A DNA stretch of 64,000 bases, taken from contig CM039502.1 in assembly GCA_022432975.1 (NCBI GenBank), positions 26,334,996-26,398,995 on the forward strand, given 5' to 3'. Source of the stretch: Begonia masoniana (taxonomy: Eukaryota; Streptophyta; Magnoliopsida; Cucurbitales; Begoniaceae). Positions 11,837 to 23,121 of this stretch are shown one piece after another; within the stretch, counting starts at the first letter, position 1; each line of letters begins with the position of its first letter. The notes below the pieces were generated by a model. It did no database searches and was not told the origin of the DNA. It saw only the letters and a program-made list of their open reading frames with translations. The translations under genes and the position numbers were made by a program.

Positions 11837-13165
11837 TGATAACTCTTAAAAAAGAGTTATTGTATAAAGTATTTTATAAATATTGTTGTTCAAAATCGGT
11901 GATTAAATAAATAAAATAATCATATTTTTTTTACATAATACTATAACATTGCATGTAACATCGGATTTCCATAAACTATGTGTTTTTCATTCTTTTAAGC
12001 AAATATTGATTCAAAATTAGTATTTTTTGTAGATTGTTGACGATGCAAGAAAATTTTAAGGAGCAAACAGATTTTAAAAGCTGGATATTGCAAAAGAAAG
12101 ATTCAAGTTAGAGAGAAGAATATGTAAACAACATGATTTTGGAAGAAAAAAAATGATCTAATCTAAATTAAATATTTTAATTAGATAAGGAAAGAGAAAA
12201 TCTTAGGAAGCAAGAGTAATTTAAAAAGAAGCACTTTTTTGTTGAAGAAGGCAGAGCCGAACAGAGGCCTCAAGGTCGAGCAGTAGAAAGAAAAAGAAAG
12301 GAAAATACTTGGAGAACAAATAAGAATACTTCTCGATTGAAAACCTAGAAGAGTTTATACCAAACTCCATTGTAGCGGCATCGCGCAACAACATCACGAC
12401 AAAGAGAAGTTTAATCATATTTTTTCTAGTTTTGAATATATGATTATATGATTATATCTTTTACTCTTATGGGCTAAGTTTCTAATGATTGGGAGGAGAG
12501 AGTACTTGATTATGTGAATGTTATTTATTTTTATTAAAGTTTGTTGCTTGAATAAATTAGATAATTCAATATACTTTTGATGTTTATTTTATTCAGTGTA
12601 CGAAAGGGATGAATAAATATTTGAATTCTTATTATACGTAACAGTAAATAGGAATTGAGAACGATATTGAATTGTGTGAAAGATTGACTTCCTATATGTT
12701 ATGTTGTTAATTTTAAACATTTACACATCGTTTTGTTCGATTCACATGACTTATTAGAATTGTGCGTAAATGAATTGTTTTTTATATTTGTTTTCCATAA
12801 GCATGAAAAAAATATTATGAGAATTAATAAAGCAACTCTAGCGAGACTTATATTAAATTAGAAGTTCTATGTCATCTAATTCGTTTTGCTGCATCATTCT
12901 CACCGCATTAGTAATAACATTCATATGAAAAGGGATATCGAATCTAGGTCATCTCTCTATTATTTGTCTTTCTCATCTGATTGTTTGCGCTCTGTTTTAT
13001 TATTTTAATTTTCACTTAATTCATATTACCCAATTCCATTCTCAATTGATTTTGTTTTACTTAAATTTAAAGTTTGATAATTTTATTTCTGTGGAATTCG
13101 ACACTTATTTATCACTATTACTTATTTGCTATACGTACACTTGCGTAGTTTTAGTTTTTGCACAA
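11837..13165 (+). mobile_element. Athila-like LTR, family D
   Basis: It starts TGATAACTCTT and ends near TTTTTGCACAA; relatives are at 39022-40238 (plus) and 19366-20619 (minus). On its left lies a 3'-end-like sequence (CACTCGAGGACGAGCGATG…TTCAAGTTTG). On its right lies a decayed primer-binding site and leader (TTTTTGGTGTCCTTGTCC, then AAGATAATTTTATC) matching the one at 1687. It therefore has element sequence on both sides. Confidence 0.75.
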
Positions 13166-14685
13166 GTTTTTGGTGTCCTTGTCCAAGATAATTTTATCAA
13201 AAACTTGTGCCAAAACTTGTTTTTGAAATCCATTAAAAATATTTTGTGCCACGCCTGTGATCACATTATATCATCACTAATAGTTAATACCCTACTATGT
13301 AATTTGGAAAAAAAAAAAACTTTTATAAAAAAAATCATAAAAGGGTTTCAAAATGTTAAAAGAAAATTCATTTTGCCTAGTTTGACATGGGCCTAGCCCA
13401 ATGAAGATTAGTTGGGCCTATAATTGCATTACAATATTTACTTGCATTAGAATTTAAAAGTGGTTGCAAATTACAAATTTAGATAATCTAAACCTAATAT
13501 ATGTTTTAGAATTCTTCCACTGCATTCTCGCTCTTCTTTTAGTTTTTCTAGCAAAGTTTTCTGATGTGATCAATCAAACATTTTGAGTATCAGTACCTAG
13601 TTATTGTTGTCTTCTCAATTTTCTTTCCAATTTGAGTGTTCTCACGTTCGATAATTTGGTTCCATGAGTTATGATGGCATTAAAGTATACCTCGAAGGTA
13701 AGTTGATGAGTAAGATACTAATGATATATCTTCTTATTGAGGAAGTCCAGAGAAATAATGTATGTATAGACCAATTACCAGTGATATAACTCTAGATGAT
13801 GAGTTCTTTAATATATTACTATGTTTATCCTTTTCTTAGATAAGCTATAAAAGTAACTTATACTTAAATAATTTGTATTAGTTTCATCTCTGATTGGCTA
13901 GTCATAATTAGCTAAAAGATGAATAATGTTATTTAGAAAGAGAAAAAAAAGTGGAAATTATCTTTTAGGTATGAAAAATAGGTTCATGTTTGGTGGATCC
14001 TCACTGAATACACAATAAAAGAAAAAAGCTAATAAAGAGAAATATTATTTAAATATTTCCAAAATGTTAGTTGGGGATCATATGTTGTTATGTGGGATTA
14101 GGTAGCTGATAAGCTAATCCATTTAACTTTACCCTCCAAAACCTAATTCAATTCCATTACTATTTGAAGCAAAAGTAAGAAAATGGCAAAGAGAAATATT
14201 CCAAATTTTGTTTTAGAGCAGGTGAACATAATTAGATATCCACATGCCTATCAAAAAACATGTCTATTTCATAGTTTTTAAAGAAAAAAATGAGAAAGAA
14301 AATGAAGACCAAAAGAATAATGTCTTTCGATCTGCCTGCGCCAAATATTGCGAAATATACAATTTTTATTCGTAATAATTTTAGGTTTTCAAGTTTTCTT
14401 TTGCAGTGAGTTCAAGAAGAGTTTATGTGTTGTATCTGTATATTTAGTTCTTATTACATGCTTCCTTAATTTGTAGTAGTTTGCTACTTTAAGGAGATAA
14501 TTACTCAAAACGGCCACTTTGTTCAATAATTTCGTTTTGACTACGAATGTTCAAGTGGAGACTCGATTAAGAATTACAACGACTCTATTATCTAATGTGT
14601 TTGATGAAATCCCCATTCCTTTTAGAAAGAAACGTACCACCCACTATAGATTACATCCCAAGTTTCTTCTTCGTACTAATACTAG

Positions 14686-14689
<4 letters not shown>

Positions 14690-14750
<61 letters not shown>
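14690..14750. repeat. (GA)n microsatellite
   Basis: An uninterrupted GA dinucleotide run of about 61 bp. It lies roughly 700 bp upstream of the kinase start codon. GA tracts in plant promoters can bind BBR/BPC factors (established for that family); function here is unknown. Confidence 0.97.
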
Positions 14751-14753
<3 letters not shown>

Positions 14754-15316
14754 TTAGAGTTTGCTAGATTGGTTAAAGAGGGGCTATAACCAAAAAGGAA
14801 ATGACATAAGAGTAGTCATAAAGAAAACCAAAAATAAAAAAGAGAAAGAGAAAGAAACAAAGGGCAAGGAATAAGAATTTAGCAGACACCCTTCCTCTTT
14901 TACATAACAATGCATTCTTCTTTTATATAATTAAATTTAATAATTTATATTTAATCCGTTAAGAAGCTAATTAATTAAAAAACAACAATTTACTATAATT
15001 AAAATGCATTTTATAGACCTATCGAATCATGATTTATAAATTGAACAAAATCAGAAGAATGCAAATAATTTTGGAAGTTTAAAAATTGTTGAAAATTTAA
15101 TTAAATATTCATATTTTTAATTAAATAAATACACGTTCAAAATTGTTTTTTTTTTCACAAAAATTTATAATTATCTTGTCAAAATATTTACAATTTTTTA
15201 ATTTTATTAAATCTAAATCTTAATTGCATGGGATTTCTCATCCAAAATATGACGTCGTTAACTCCCACTTCACAATCTCTCATACAATATGTAGCGACTC
15301 CAGCAGTCTACGGTTG

Positions 15317-15320
<4 letters not shown>

Positions 15321-15359
<39 letters not shown>

Positions 15360-15374
15360 GCGCGCGCGCACACA
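15321..15374. repeat. (CT)n tract followed by CG/CA repeat
   Basis: A perfect CT run (15321-15357) is followed by ACGCGCGCGCGCACACA. It ends 70 bp upstream of the kinase ATG, so it probably lies in the 5' UTR or core promoter. Pyrimidine-rich tracts of this kind are common in plant leaders. Confidence 0.95.
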
Positions 15375-15444
15375 GACTCAGAGGAGTCGACCTGCTGAAA
15401 ATAGAAGAGAACGGGGGCATGAGTGCTTGAGAAAAAGAAAGAAG

Positions 15445-17689
15445 ATGGAAATATTTTGGAGGCTCATAATTCTGTTAGCTTTCCTTTCCATGGCGGAATC
15501 CACATGCAACAGTACAGACAGAGAACTGGTAACTCAGGCATTCTCCTCTGTCTCTGGATTCAATATTTCATGGCTACAACCTCTCAGCTCAACCTCTAAC
15601 TGCTCTAACCCATCCATTAAAGCCCTTAATCTCTCCTCAAAAAACCTCACTGGGATTATTTCCTGGAGATTTTTGAAGAGCATGAAGTCTTTGAACTCCA
15701 TTGATTTTTCAAACAACTCTTTGCAAGGTCATTTACCTGGTTGGATTTGGTCCAGTTCGAGCTTACTGGACATTAATCTGTCGCGAAATCAGTTCGGCGG
15801 TAGCATCTCGCCGGATAACGGTTCTTTTTCGGAGCTTCAGTCGTTGAATCTCTCTAGCAACAGGTTTACTAATTTGATTAGGCTGTCTGGTTTTTCGAAC
15901 ATTAAGATTCTCGACATTTCAGATAACGATATTCGGAGTTTTCCTTCTGGTTTTGAGAAGACTGTGAAACTACAACATCTTGATATTTCAAGCTGCAATA
16001 TTGCAGGAAATATGAAGGCTATTTCTGTCCTTCGCTTTCTAAAGTATTTGGATGTTTCAAAAAACTCCATTAGTGGAACTTTTCCCTCTGATTTTCCCCC
16101 TCTTCAAAGTCTCAAATTCTTGAATATTTCGCAAAACAGATTCACCGGTATGATTGATTCGAAAAGTTATCTAAGTTTCGGGAAATCTGCGTTTGTTCGA
16201 GCTGGAAATTTGACTTACATTGTCTCGAAAACTCCTCAACTTCATCATAAACCAGTCCAAAAACAACACAAACCCGTTGAAAAATCGATGAGAAACGAAA
16301 AATCCAGCCGGAGAAACCCTCGGAAAGCTCTGATTTTCGCCATTTCTGCTGCCTCTGCAACTTTCTTAGCTTCAATGACCGTCTGCATCATCTGCTTTTA
16401 CAGAAGAAGAAGAAAAGTATCAAGAAAGAAGAAATGGGCAATCTCTAGACCTGTTCAAATTCCTTTCAAAATGGAAAAATCCGGGCCATTCGAATTCGAA
16501 ACGGAATCCGGCAGCTCTTGGGTGGCCGACATCAGGGAGCCGTCGTCAGCGGCGGTCGTCATCTTCGAGAAGCCTTTGCTTAATCTGACTTTCAAGGACC
16601 TGATTGCTGCCACGTCACACTTTGGGAAGGAGTCCTTGGTTTCTGAAGGAAGATGCGGGCCGGTCTATAGAGCTGTTCTCCCCGGAGACATCCACGTGGC
16701 AATCAAAGTATTGGAAATTGCCAGAGACGTTGATCATGGAGATGCAGTGAGGATGTTCGAGGACCTGTCCACACTCAAGCATCCAAACCTTCTTCCTCTA
16801 TCTGGTTACTGCATCGCAGGTTTGTCTCTCATAAATATCTTGTGAAAACTGCTCTGAATTCTCTATCTTGACCTGTTATGGATGCATTAAATGTGGCGAT
16901 GGTAGCTGTTTTTCAAGTTTCAAAATTAAATGCTGAAGCTGTCGTACTCCTCAGACTTTAGTGTGAGCCTCGCACAGACGTTCGTCAATTTCAACTTTCT
17001 TGAATTATTTCCTTTTTCTTTTTTTTTTTTTTTAAATTTTGAATCTTTCAGGTAGAGAAAAGCTCGTCTTCTCCGATTTCATGTCCAACGGCGACCTTCA
17101 TCGATGGCTCCACGAGCTCCCTGCCGGCCAATCCAACGTCGAAGATTGGAGTACTGACACGTGGGAAATTAATAATATTGGCGGATATGGGTCACACGCC
17201 CCGTCGCCGGAGAAGCTCGGTTGGCTCATGCGCCACCAGATTGCCGTTGGGATTGCCCGTGGGCTGGCATATCTCCATCACGCTGGTTCTAAGCAAATCG
17301 TTCATGGCCACTTAGTGTCGTCCAATATTTTACTGGCTGAAAACTTCGAGCCCCGAATTTCGGATTTCGGGTTCCGGCGTATTGGCCGAGATAAATGCAG
17401 TGCCGAGTTGGATGTTTATTGTTTCGGGGTGATTTTGATGGAGCTTTTGACCGGACGGCCGGGAACCGCGGAGTTGGTGGTGTGGGTAAGGAGGTTGGTA
17501 AGAGAAGGAGAAGGAGCAAAGGCTTTGGACTCGAGGCTTATACTCGGTGGCGGAGGTGAGTCGCACTCGGAGAGTAAGATGGTAGAGAGTCTCCGAGTTG
17601 GATATTTGTGTACGGCGGAGACGCCGTGGAAGAGGCCGACGATGCAGCAGGTTTTGGGTTTGCTTAAAGACATTCATCCCGCTGACTGA
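15445..17689 (+). CDS. CaMRLK: LRR receptor-like kinase, CaMRLK type, probable pseudokinase
   Basis: Two exons, 15445-16819 and 17052-17689, give 670 residues; the 232-nt intron has GT-AG borders (16820-17051) after a split Gly codon. The ATG at 15445 is chosen because the upstream in-frame TTG is not a plausible start and the new N-terminus is a signal peptide (residues 1-19). Then come an N-terminal Cys-containing cap, seven or eight leucine-rich repeats (about 60-245), a linker, one membrane segment (about 295-319) with a following Arg/Lys-rich stretch, and a cytoplasmic kinase domain. The ATP-binding Lys in VAIK is K421 and DFG is at 563-565. The HRD catalytic motif reads HGH (543-545), so the catalytic Asp is absent and phosphotransfer is doubtful. 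The overall sequence resembles plant proteins named calmodulin-binding receptor kinase CaMRLK. That assignment is from memory; calmodulin binding is not shown by the sequence. Confidence 0.9.
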
Positions 17690-19365
17690 GTTTGACTCGA
17701 TTCTCGATGGCTCTTCGAGTTTCGTGATTTCTCCAATTTTCTTATTTCTTTGATGGAAGGAAAATACTAAGCTACCTTTCTTTTTGCCTTGTGTTATATG
17801 GTGTGTTGTCTGTTTTGCGATCGCCGAGTTGACGGGGTAGTTCTGGATCTTCCTTATTCTTTTATTTCTGGCAAATTTAAGAATTGATAAGAAAGTTTGA
17901 AAGAGAAATGCCAATTTTAGTAATTAATAGTCAAGGCTGACATGACAGTTCAAGCAGATATAATAAATACTTATTAGAAATTTTAAAAAAAGAATTTAAT
18001 ATTTCCATATACTGAAAAAGTAAGGCTAATATTTTGATTATCTAATATTTTAAAATTAAAATATTTATACTATATTATATTATTTAAGGATAAGAGTAAA
18101 TAGAGATGGGAGTTAGTGGAGGCAGAAAGGCATGGCAATGGACTGGTGGCAGCGAGGAGATGTCCCAAAGAATCCCACTCATTGCTTGTCTATTCTTCTA
18201 AGTGGGTATTTCAAATTATTATTTCTTCTTTATCTTTTGTGTTTTCTTGTTTGCTTTATTCCTTGCATGTATTCTTTTGCTTTCCATCAACAAACACTCT
18301 AGTTTTGGAGTCTTGTGCTTCATTTTGAGAATCTTGGAGTTGGGACCTCTGTATTTTTCTTTTTGTATTTTCGTATATCAAAATTCCACAACTCAAATTC
18401 TCATTCGCTTTCTCATATTTATCCCTAACTATCACATTTACTGTACATAATCATAGTACTGGTAATTAGCTCAATAATATAAAGATACGAAGAGGAGATA
18501 TGAAAGGTAAACAATTAAACTAAATAATTAGCAGAAAACTAAATTTTGTAGTAAAATGTTTTTATTATAAGTAGCTTTGTTTTTATCTTACCTTTATTTT
18601 CGTTAAAGACTTTATCTTCTAATATTTATCTTCTTGTTGGCCTACCATGTAATAAACCAGGAATAAACAAAAAACTATAAGTTTATAATATTTTTTATAG
18701 TCTATACATAATATTATCCTAAAAAAAACAAAAAAAAAAAAAGATCAAAAAGTGAATCCAAACAAGGTTATTCAAATAGATTAAGATGTGAAGATGTCAG
18801 CGCAAGAGAAGAAAATAGAGTGTGAACGAGGTATACAAGCCACCCAACACATGAAATAAACATCGTTCTCGATGGTCAAATACAAAAGATAAAAGATCAA
18901 CACGAACGGTATTACCAAGATGAATGAACCTCACTCATTAAAGCCATCCTCAATATCATCATGGTGAGCGTGAGCATGCAGAGCTGACCGCTCACTAGCT
19001 ATGGGAGGCTGTTGGGCAAATGATGGTGGTGGAGGTCGGTGGGGCGCCTCTTGTTAGCATTTCCTGTTTCTGTCCCAGCCTTGGATAACAAAATCAGTGG
19101 TTAGTTTAAAGTCTTCGGCAAGACTTTGCTCCTCGTTTTATCATAGCCCAAATCATGAAATCGAATACTTGTGGTTATGGTGTTTGTCTCGTAACATTTT
19201 CTTCTCCCATATTTGATTCCCCTCGACGTGTTGCGGCTTGTTTACCTTTTAATTTTCACTAATCCATGGGGATAAACTTTACTTTCCTTATCGGAGCTCA
19301 ATTTTTGACTTTTTCTTTTACCATCTACCATATCGATTCTAAAGTAGTTTGACAATTGTGCCAGA
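17690..19365. other. Intergenic DNA downstream of the kinase gene
   Basis: The kinase 3' UTR probably occupies the first few hundred bases. A 31-codon frame at 18106-18201 stands out slightly but is unsupported. From about 18750 to 19350 the minus strand has broken frames that could be a gag remnant of the element whose LTR starts at 19366; I cannot confirm it. Otherwise AT-rich sequence with nothing recognisable. Confidence 0.5.
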
Positions 19366-20619
19366 AAATTATTGTAATAAAATTACTGCAGTGTACAATA
19401 TCAAATTTTATAGTATAATGATAAATAGAGTTTTTGAATCCACAGGAAATATGTAATTTATCAATTTTCACCAAGTAATGAACTAATCAATTCTAACTTT
19501 ATCTAGAAAATTAAAAAAATAATTTTAGACACTGAAACGAAATAAAAAATAAATAAATCAAATCACCAATGGAAAGCATTTAATTCAAAAAAGATCAAAA
19601 AGATTGATTCAACTAATATTTATCATACCAATATTCTTTAGTTAAATAATTATTTATAAACCAAAAATCCTAATTTGTTAAACTACCACTATTGAGTGTC
19701 ACTCTAAAATTATAATTTCAATATCTCTATAAAATTTGTTCTTTTAGTTATTCAATAACAAGTTTTCTATTTGATTTCACAAAATCCTAATACTCTTTTG
19801 AATTATTAAAATTTTATGTTGTAATGTTCATGTTGTATACACAATAACATCTCTCAAGTGTCAAACTCTAAATATAAAATCATTCAATATGTGACCAGTA
19901 AATTGAAAGCATTAAGAACAGAATACCACAAATAAACAATAAATTAAACTAAAAGAATACACAGTCATCAAAATAATATTACAAATAAATGATTTATCTC
20001 TCCTCCAGGTGGAAAGAGTTGGTTCAACATATTTATATGAAAAATAGCGAAAAAGTGTTAAACATAATAATATCAAAGAAAAGAAATAGGTAGAAAGAAT
20101 ATCGGTCTCCAAATATCACTGTTGTGGTAGAACAATTATGTCAATCTTCTTGTCCGGTGTTGAAAATCGTCTTCGATCTCTCTCAAAAATCTGTCTCAAG
20201 GCTGCTCAAAGGTCTCCTTTTTCGTCAAATAATGTTGTATTTAAAGATTCTCAATTATGGTTTTCAGAATCACAAAAAATCTTTCAAAATGCACCGAATT
20301 TTGCTCTTTTGGTAAACTAATATGGGTTGGGGCTGTGACTCAGGGTTCTGGAGCCACGGCTCAAATAATTTTTTCTTTGCTAGGGTTGCGGCTCAAAAGC
20401 TATTTTGATGCCTATTCTTTTCTCTTTTTAAGCCACAGCTCGAGCCTTTTTAGGTCACGACTTAATTTCAAAGTTCATCATTTTTCATCTTTATTTACCT
20501 TATTTGATTATTGACATAAATAATAACCTAAAATAGATTAAAATAGCCAAAAACTCGAGGATAAACATTAAAATTTGCTTAGAACAACAAGAATAACTCT
20601 AAATTTCATAGAGTTATCA
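19366..20619 (-). mobile_element. Decayed Athila-like LTR, family D
   Basis: The reverse strand starts TGATAACTCTATG at 20619, like the LTRs at 11837 and 39022. It ends near 19366, where TTCTGGCACAATTGTC (minus, about 19365-19350) looks like a mutated TTTTGGCGCCGTTGTC primer-binding site. The phrase GAATCCACAGGAAATATG (plus, 19436) is the decayed form of a conserved block near the end of Athila/Tat LTRs. Exact left edge uncertain. Confidence 0.6.
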
Positions 20620-20629
20620 ATAACATCGT

Positions 20630-20840
20630 TTGAGAGTTGTTGCCCTTGAACACTTTAAATTTAATTTCCTAATTTTGCACTCTCATTGTTAGTTCATCCT
20701 TATCGACATCATGTTCTCCCTGTTGTTAAAAATGGTTGGCATAAGATAATCAGTATTTCATTGTGCTCCTCCATGTCGAGCACAATGAAATCCATTGGAA
20801 AGATAAATTAGTAAACCTTCACAAGAACATATAGTTATTC
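20630..20840 (-). pseudogene. Gypsy protease remnant (Athila/Tat type)
   Basis: Minus-strand translation gives a broken but recognisable C-terminal half of an Athila/Tat aspartic protease: F-P-M-D-F-I-V-L-D-M-E-E, then a form of I-I-L-G-R-P-F-L-x-T-G-R with Gly changed to Cys. It is followed by stops. The active-site DTG is not seen. It lies next to the family-D LTR but upstream of it in the LTR's sense, so the two may come from different insertions. Confidence 0.5.
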
Positions 20841-21070
20841 CTTCTAGTATGTCCTTGGTCAATCTATGGGTAATAGAGAGATATATGTTGACTTTGCTCC
20901 TTTTAAGTTGAGTTTCTTGTAAATTGACAGTGACATTGAATTTAGACTTACTCTCAAGTTACATAACTCTATTGAAACATTAATTCCAAATAGTGCATGA
21001 TATAGTAAATCTTTCATGATCTTTCATATTTGGTGGTTGTAGGATGAAAATTAACTTAAAAGAGGGTAGG

Positions 21071-22499
21071 GTTGGAATCGAAGTTAATTGTTAAAAGGTA
21101 GTGTTGTTAATGTAGTTATGCCAAACTTATCTACATCCACGCTTCAAATCTCATCCTTAAAAATTCCTTCCGGTGTCAATCTAATGCCTTTACAGTGACT
21201 TTTTCGCAAGATGTCAGCCTTCACTCGTTCAACAAAAAGCATATAGAAAGTTTAGATACAAGATGTTAAATCACACACTCTCTCTCCAAGATAGGAATCT
21301 CAAGTTTGTATAGGAGAAAAGTGATATGTGTCACGACCCGGAGGCAAGTTTGATAGAAGGTTGGGTCAGGCGACCCTATCCTCGGAGAGGAGCTGACCAC
21401 CCAGCTCCACGTTTGATTCAGAACGGAAGCCTTGAACATTAATCAAAGTTCAAAGATCCAACCAATGATTACAGATATAATAGCGCGATAATTAAATATC
21501 AGTTCAATATAGTCTCCATACCAAATATCAAAATTTAAGTCCTATTTATCTTATACATGTCCATATAAGGATAAGTCATAATGAGGGAACACTTAAACAC
21601 TCAAACTAAAAATACTTATAGTTTTTAATCGAAGTTAATTGTTAGAAGGTAGTGTTGTTAATGCAGTTAGGCCAAACTTGTCTATGTCCACGCTTTAAGG
21701 CTCCCCCTTGAACTTCTGGGCATCAAACTAATGCCTTTACAATGATTTTTTTGCAGGACGTCACCCTTTACTCGTTCAACAATAAGTAGAAGAGAAAGTT
21801 TAGATACAAGATGTTAAATCACACACTCTCTCTCCAAGATAGAAATCTCACGTTTGTATAGGAGAAAAGTGGTATGTGTCATGACCCGGAGGCAAGTCTG
21901 ATAGAACGCTATAAGGACCCAGCCCGCGGACGCACCGCCATCGGCCTGGGCCAAACTCATGACCTTCTCCATCCCTGGGGTAGGAATTTCATGCATTCCC
22001 AGTTATTCGAAACCAGGTCTTTAGGGCTTATGACCAAAGGGAGCAAAATCGGTTTTCATAAAACCCTGCTATGTAGTGCAAGAAGCATAAAATCTCTATC
22101 TCAAAGAAAATTTCTTTTTTGGCTAGTTGGAGCTACCACCTCTAGTATCAGCTCAAAATCAACGAACTTATGTAAGCCTAAAACAAAACCAAAGTTAGAA
22201 AATCTCTCTCAAAAATTAAGGCAGACACATGGATCGGTCATAACCAGAACTAGGAACCCAATTCTAAATTCTATATATGGCGCAAACTTTGTCGATGAGA
22301 CAAAATTTTCCAAAAATAAAATTGTGCAATCAACACTTCAAGAGGCATCAATCGACACTTGCAAGTGGGGGTCGAACCACCAGTCAACACTTAGAACACT
22401 ATGGTTTGGCCGTGATTGACACTTCTTCCCAACAGTCGACACTTCATACGTCTTGCGTTTCAATGCAAAATTCACTAACGAGTACTTTTTGTTTCCAAC
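21071..22499. mobile_element. Duplicated LTR-edge debris
   Basis: A segment of about 280 bp occurs twice in direct orientation (about 21071-21350 and 21627-21905). It begins near ATCGAAGTTAATTGTTA and runs through TACAAGATGTTAAATCACAC to an LTR-like start TGTCACGACCCGGAGG (TGTCATGACCCGGAGG in the second). These look like two insertions, or a local duplication, of a gypsy LTR family with a TGTCACGACCCGG terminus. The 181-aa open frame at 21874 lies in this LTR-like DNA and shows no protein features I recognise. Confidence 0.5.
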
Positions 22500-23021
22500 T
22501 GTAACGCCTTGAATTATATAAACCCAGTTCGCTACAAATAATACTGAACCGAACTATGACTTTTTGAGAAAATCTTAAAATTTTGCTCAAAAATCTTAAA
22601 ATTTTGCTCAAAAATCTTAAAATTTTGCTCAAAAATCTTAAAATTTTGCTCAAAAATCTTAAAATTTTGCTCAAAAATCTTAAAATTTTGCTCAAAAATC
22701 TTAAAATTTTGCTCAAAAATCTTAAAATTTTGCTCAAAAATCTTAAAATTTTGCTCAAAAATCTTAAAATTTTGCTCAAAAATCTTAAAATTTTGCTCAA
22801 AAATCTTAAAATTTTGCTCAAAAATCTTAAAATTTTGCTCAAAAATCTTAAAATTTTGCTCAAAAATCTTAAAATTTTGCTCAAAAATCTTAAAATTTTG
22901 CTCAAAAATCTTAAAATTTTGCTCAAAAATCTTAAAATTTTGCTCAAAAATCTTAAAATTTTGCTCAAAAATCTTAAAATTTTGCTCAAAAATCTTAAAA
23001 TTTTGCTCAAAAATCAAATTT
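22500..23021 (-). mobile_element. Edge of a family-B LTR with expanded 21-bp array
   Basis: TGTAACGCCTTGAATTATAT at 22500 matches the terminus of family-B LTRs and continues through the conserved ACCGAACTATGACTTTTTGAGAAAA. A segment that is single-copy in the sister LTRs is then amplified here into a tandem array. The other end is lost in the adjoining gap, or the element is truncated; no TTACA terminus was found after the gap. Confidence 0.7.
22569..23016. repeat. 21-bp tandem array, about 21 copies
   Basis: The unit AAAATCTTAAAATTTTGCTCA repeats with almost no variation up to the N run. Because 21 is a multiple of three, both strands give long artificial open frames (repeating L-K-N-L-K-I-L and similar). 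The unit matches one copy of AAAATTTTAAAAC-type sequence in sister LTRs. True length is unknown because the array meets a scaffold gap. Confidence 0.95.
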
Positions 23022-23121
23022 NNNNNNNNNNNNNNNNNNNNNNNNNNNNNNNNNNNNNNNNNNNNNNNNNNNNNNNNNNNNNNNNNNNNNNNNNNNNNNN
23101 NNNNNNNNNNNNNNNNNNNNN
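23022..23121. other. Scaffold gap (100 N)
   Basis: Exactly 100 N, the conventional placeholder for a gap of unknown size. It lies directly after the 21-bp array, which probably caused the assembly to break. Confidence 0.99.

Larger units (their letters stand above)
1656..13165 (+). mobile_element. Decayed Athila-like Ty3/gypsy element, split by nested LTRs
   Basis: Pieces at 1656-2619, 5443-7133, 9211-9354 and 11714-13165 appear to belong to one old plus-strand element. It has a remnant of LTR end (1656-1683), a tRNA-Asp type primer-binding site, gag-like remnants with Cys/His boxes, the sequence around AAGCGCTTGTGAGAGGCAAC at 5945-5964 typical of the 3' part of Athila/Tat elements, a degenerate polypurine region with the phrase ATTCAAGTTTG before the LTR, and an LTR at 11837. 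No reverse transcriptase or integrase was recognised, so most of pol is lost. Confidence 0.6.
13166..15444. other. Intergenic DNA upstream of the kinase gene
   Basis: The first ~100 bp resemble the leader of an Athila element. The rest is AT-rich with no open frame or homology I can support. It holds a perfect (GA)n tract and, close to the kinase start, a (CT)n tract. The 116-aa, 82-aa and 64-aa open frames here are low-complexity or AT-biased and not credible genes. Confidence 0.6.

Noticed and set aside
14519..14789. Two frames with Arg-Glu repeats
   Set aside because: They translate the (GA)n microsatellite.
15427..15444. Longer N-terminus for the kinase from position 15427
   Set aside because: The codon there is TTG; the ATG at 15445 gives a proper signal peptide.
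17330..17914. 194-codon minus-strand frame over the kinase 3' end
   Set aside because: Antisense shadow of the kinase exon.
18116..18450. Hydrophobic frames of 70 and 82 codons
   Set aside because: T-rich DNA gives Phe/Leu/Ile-rich peptides by chance; no conserved context.
21874..22419. 181-codon frame
   Set aside because: Lies in LTR-like DNA starting right at a TGTCATGACCCGG terminus; no recognisable protein features.
22569..23016. CRISPR-like direct repeats
   Set aside because: No spacers: the units are directly adjacent, and the DNA is a plant genome.
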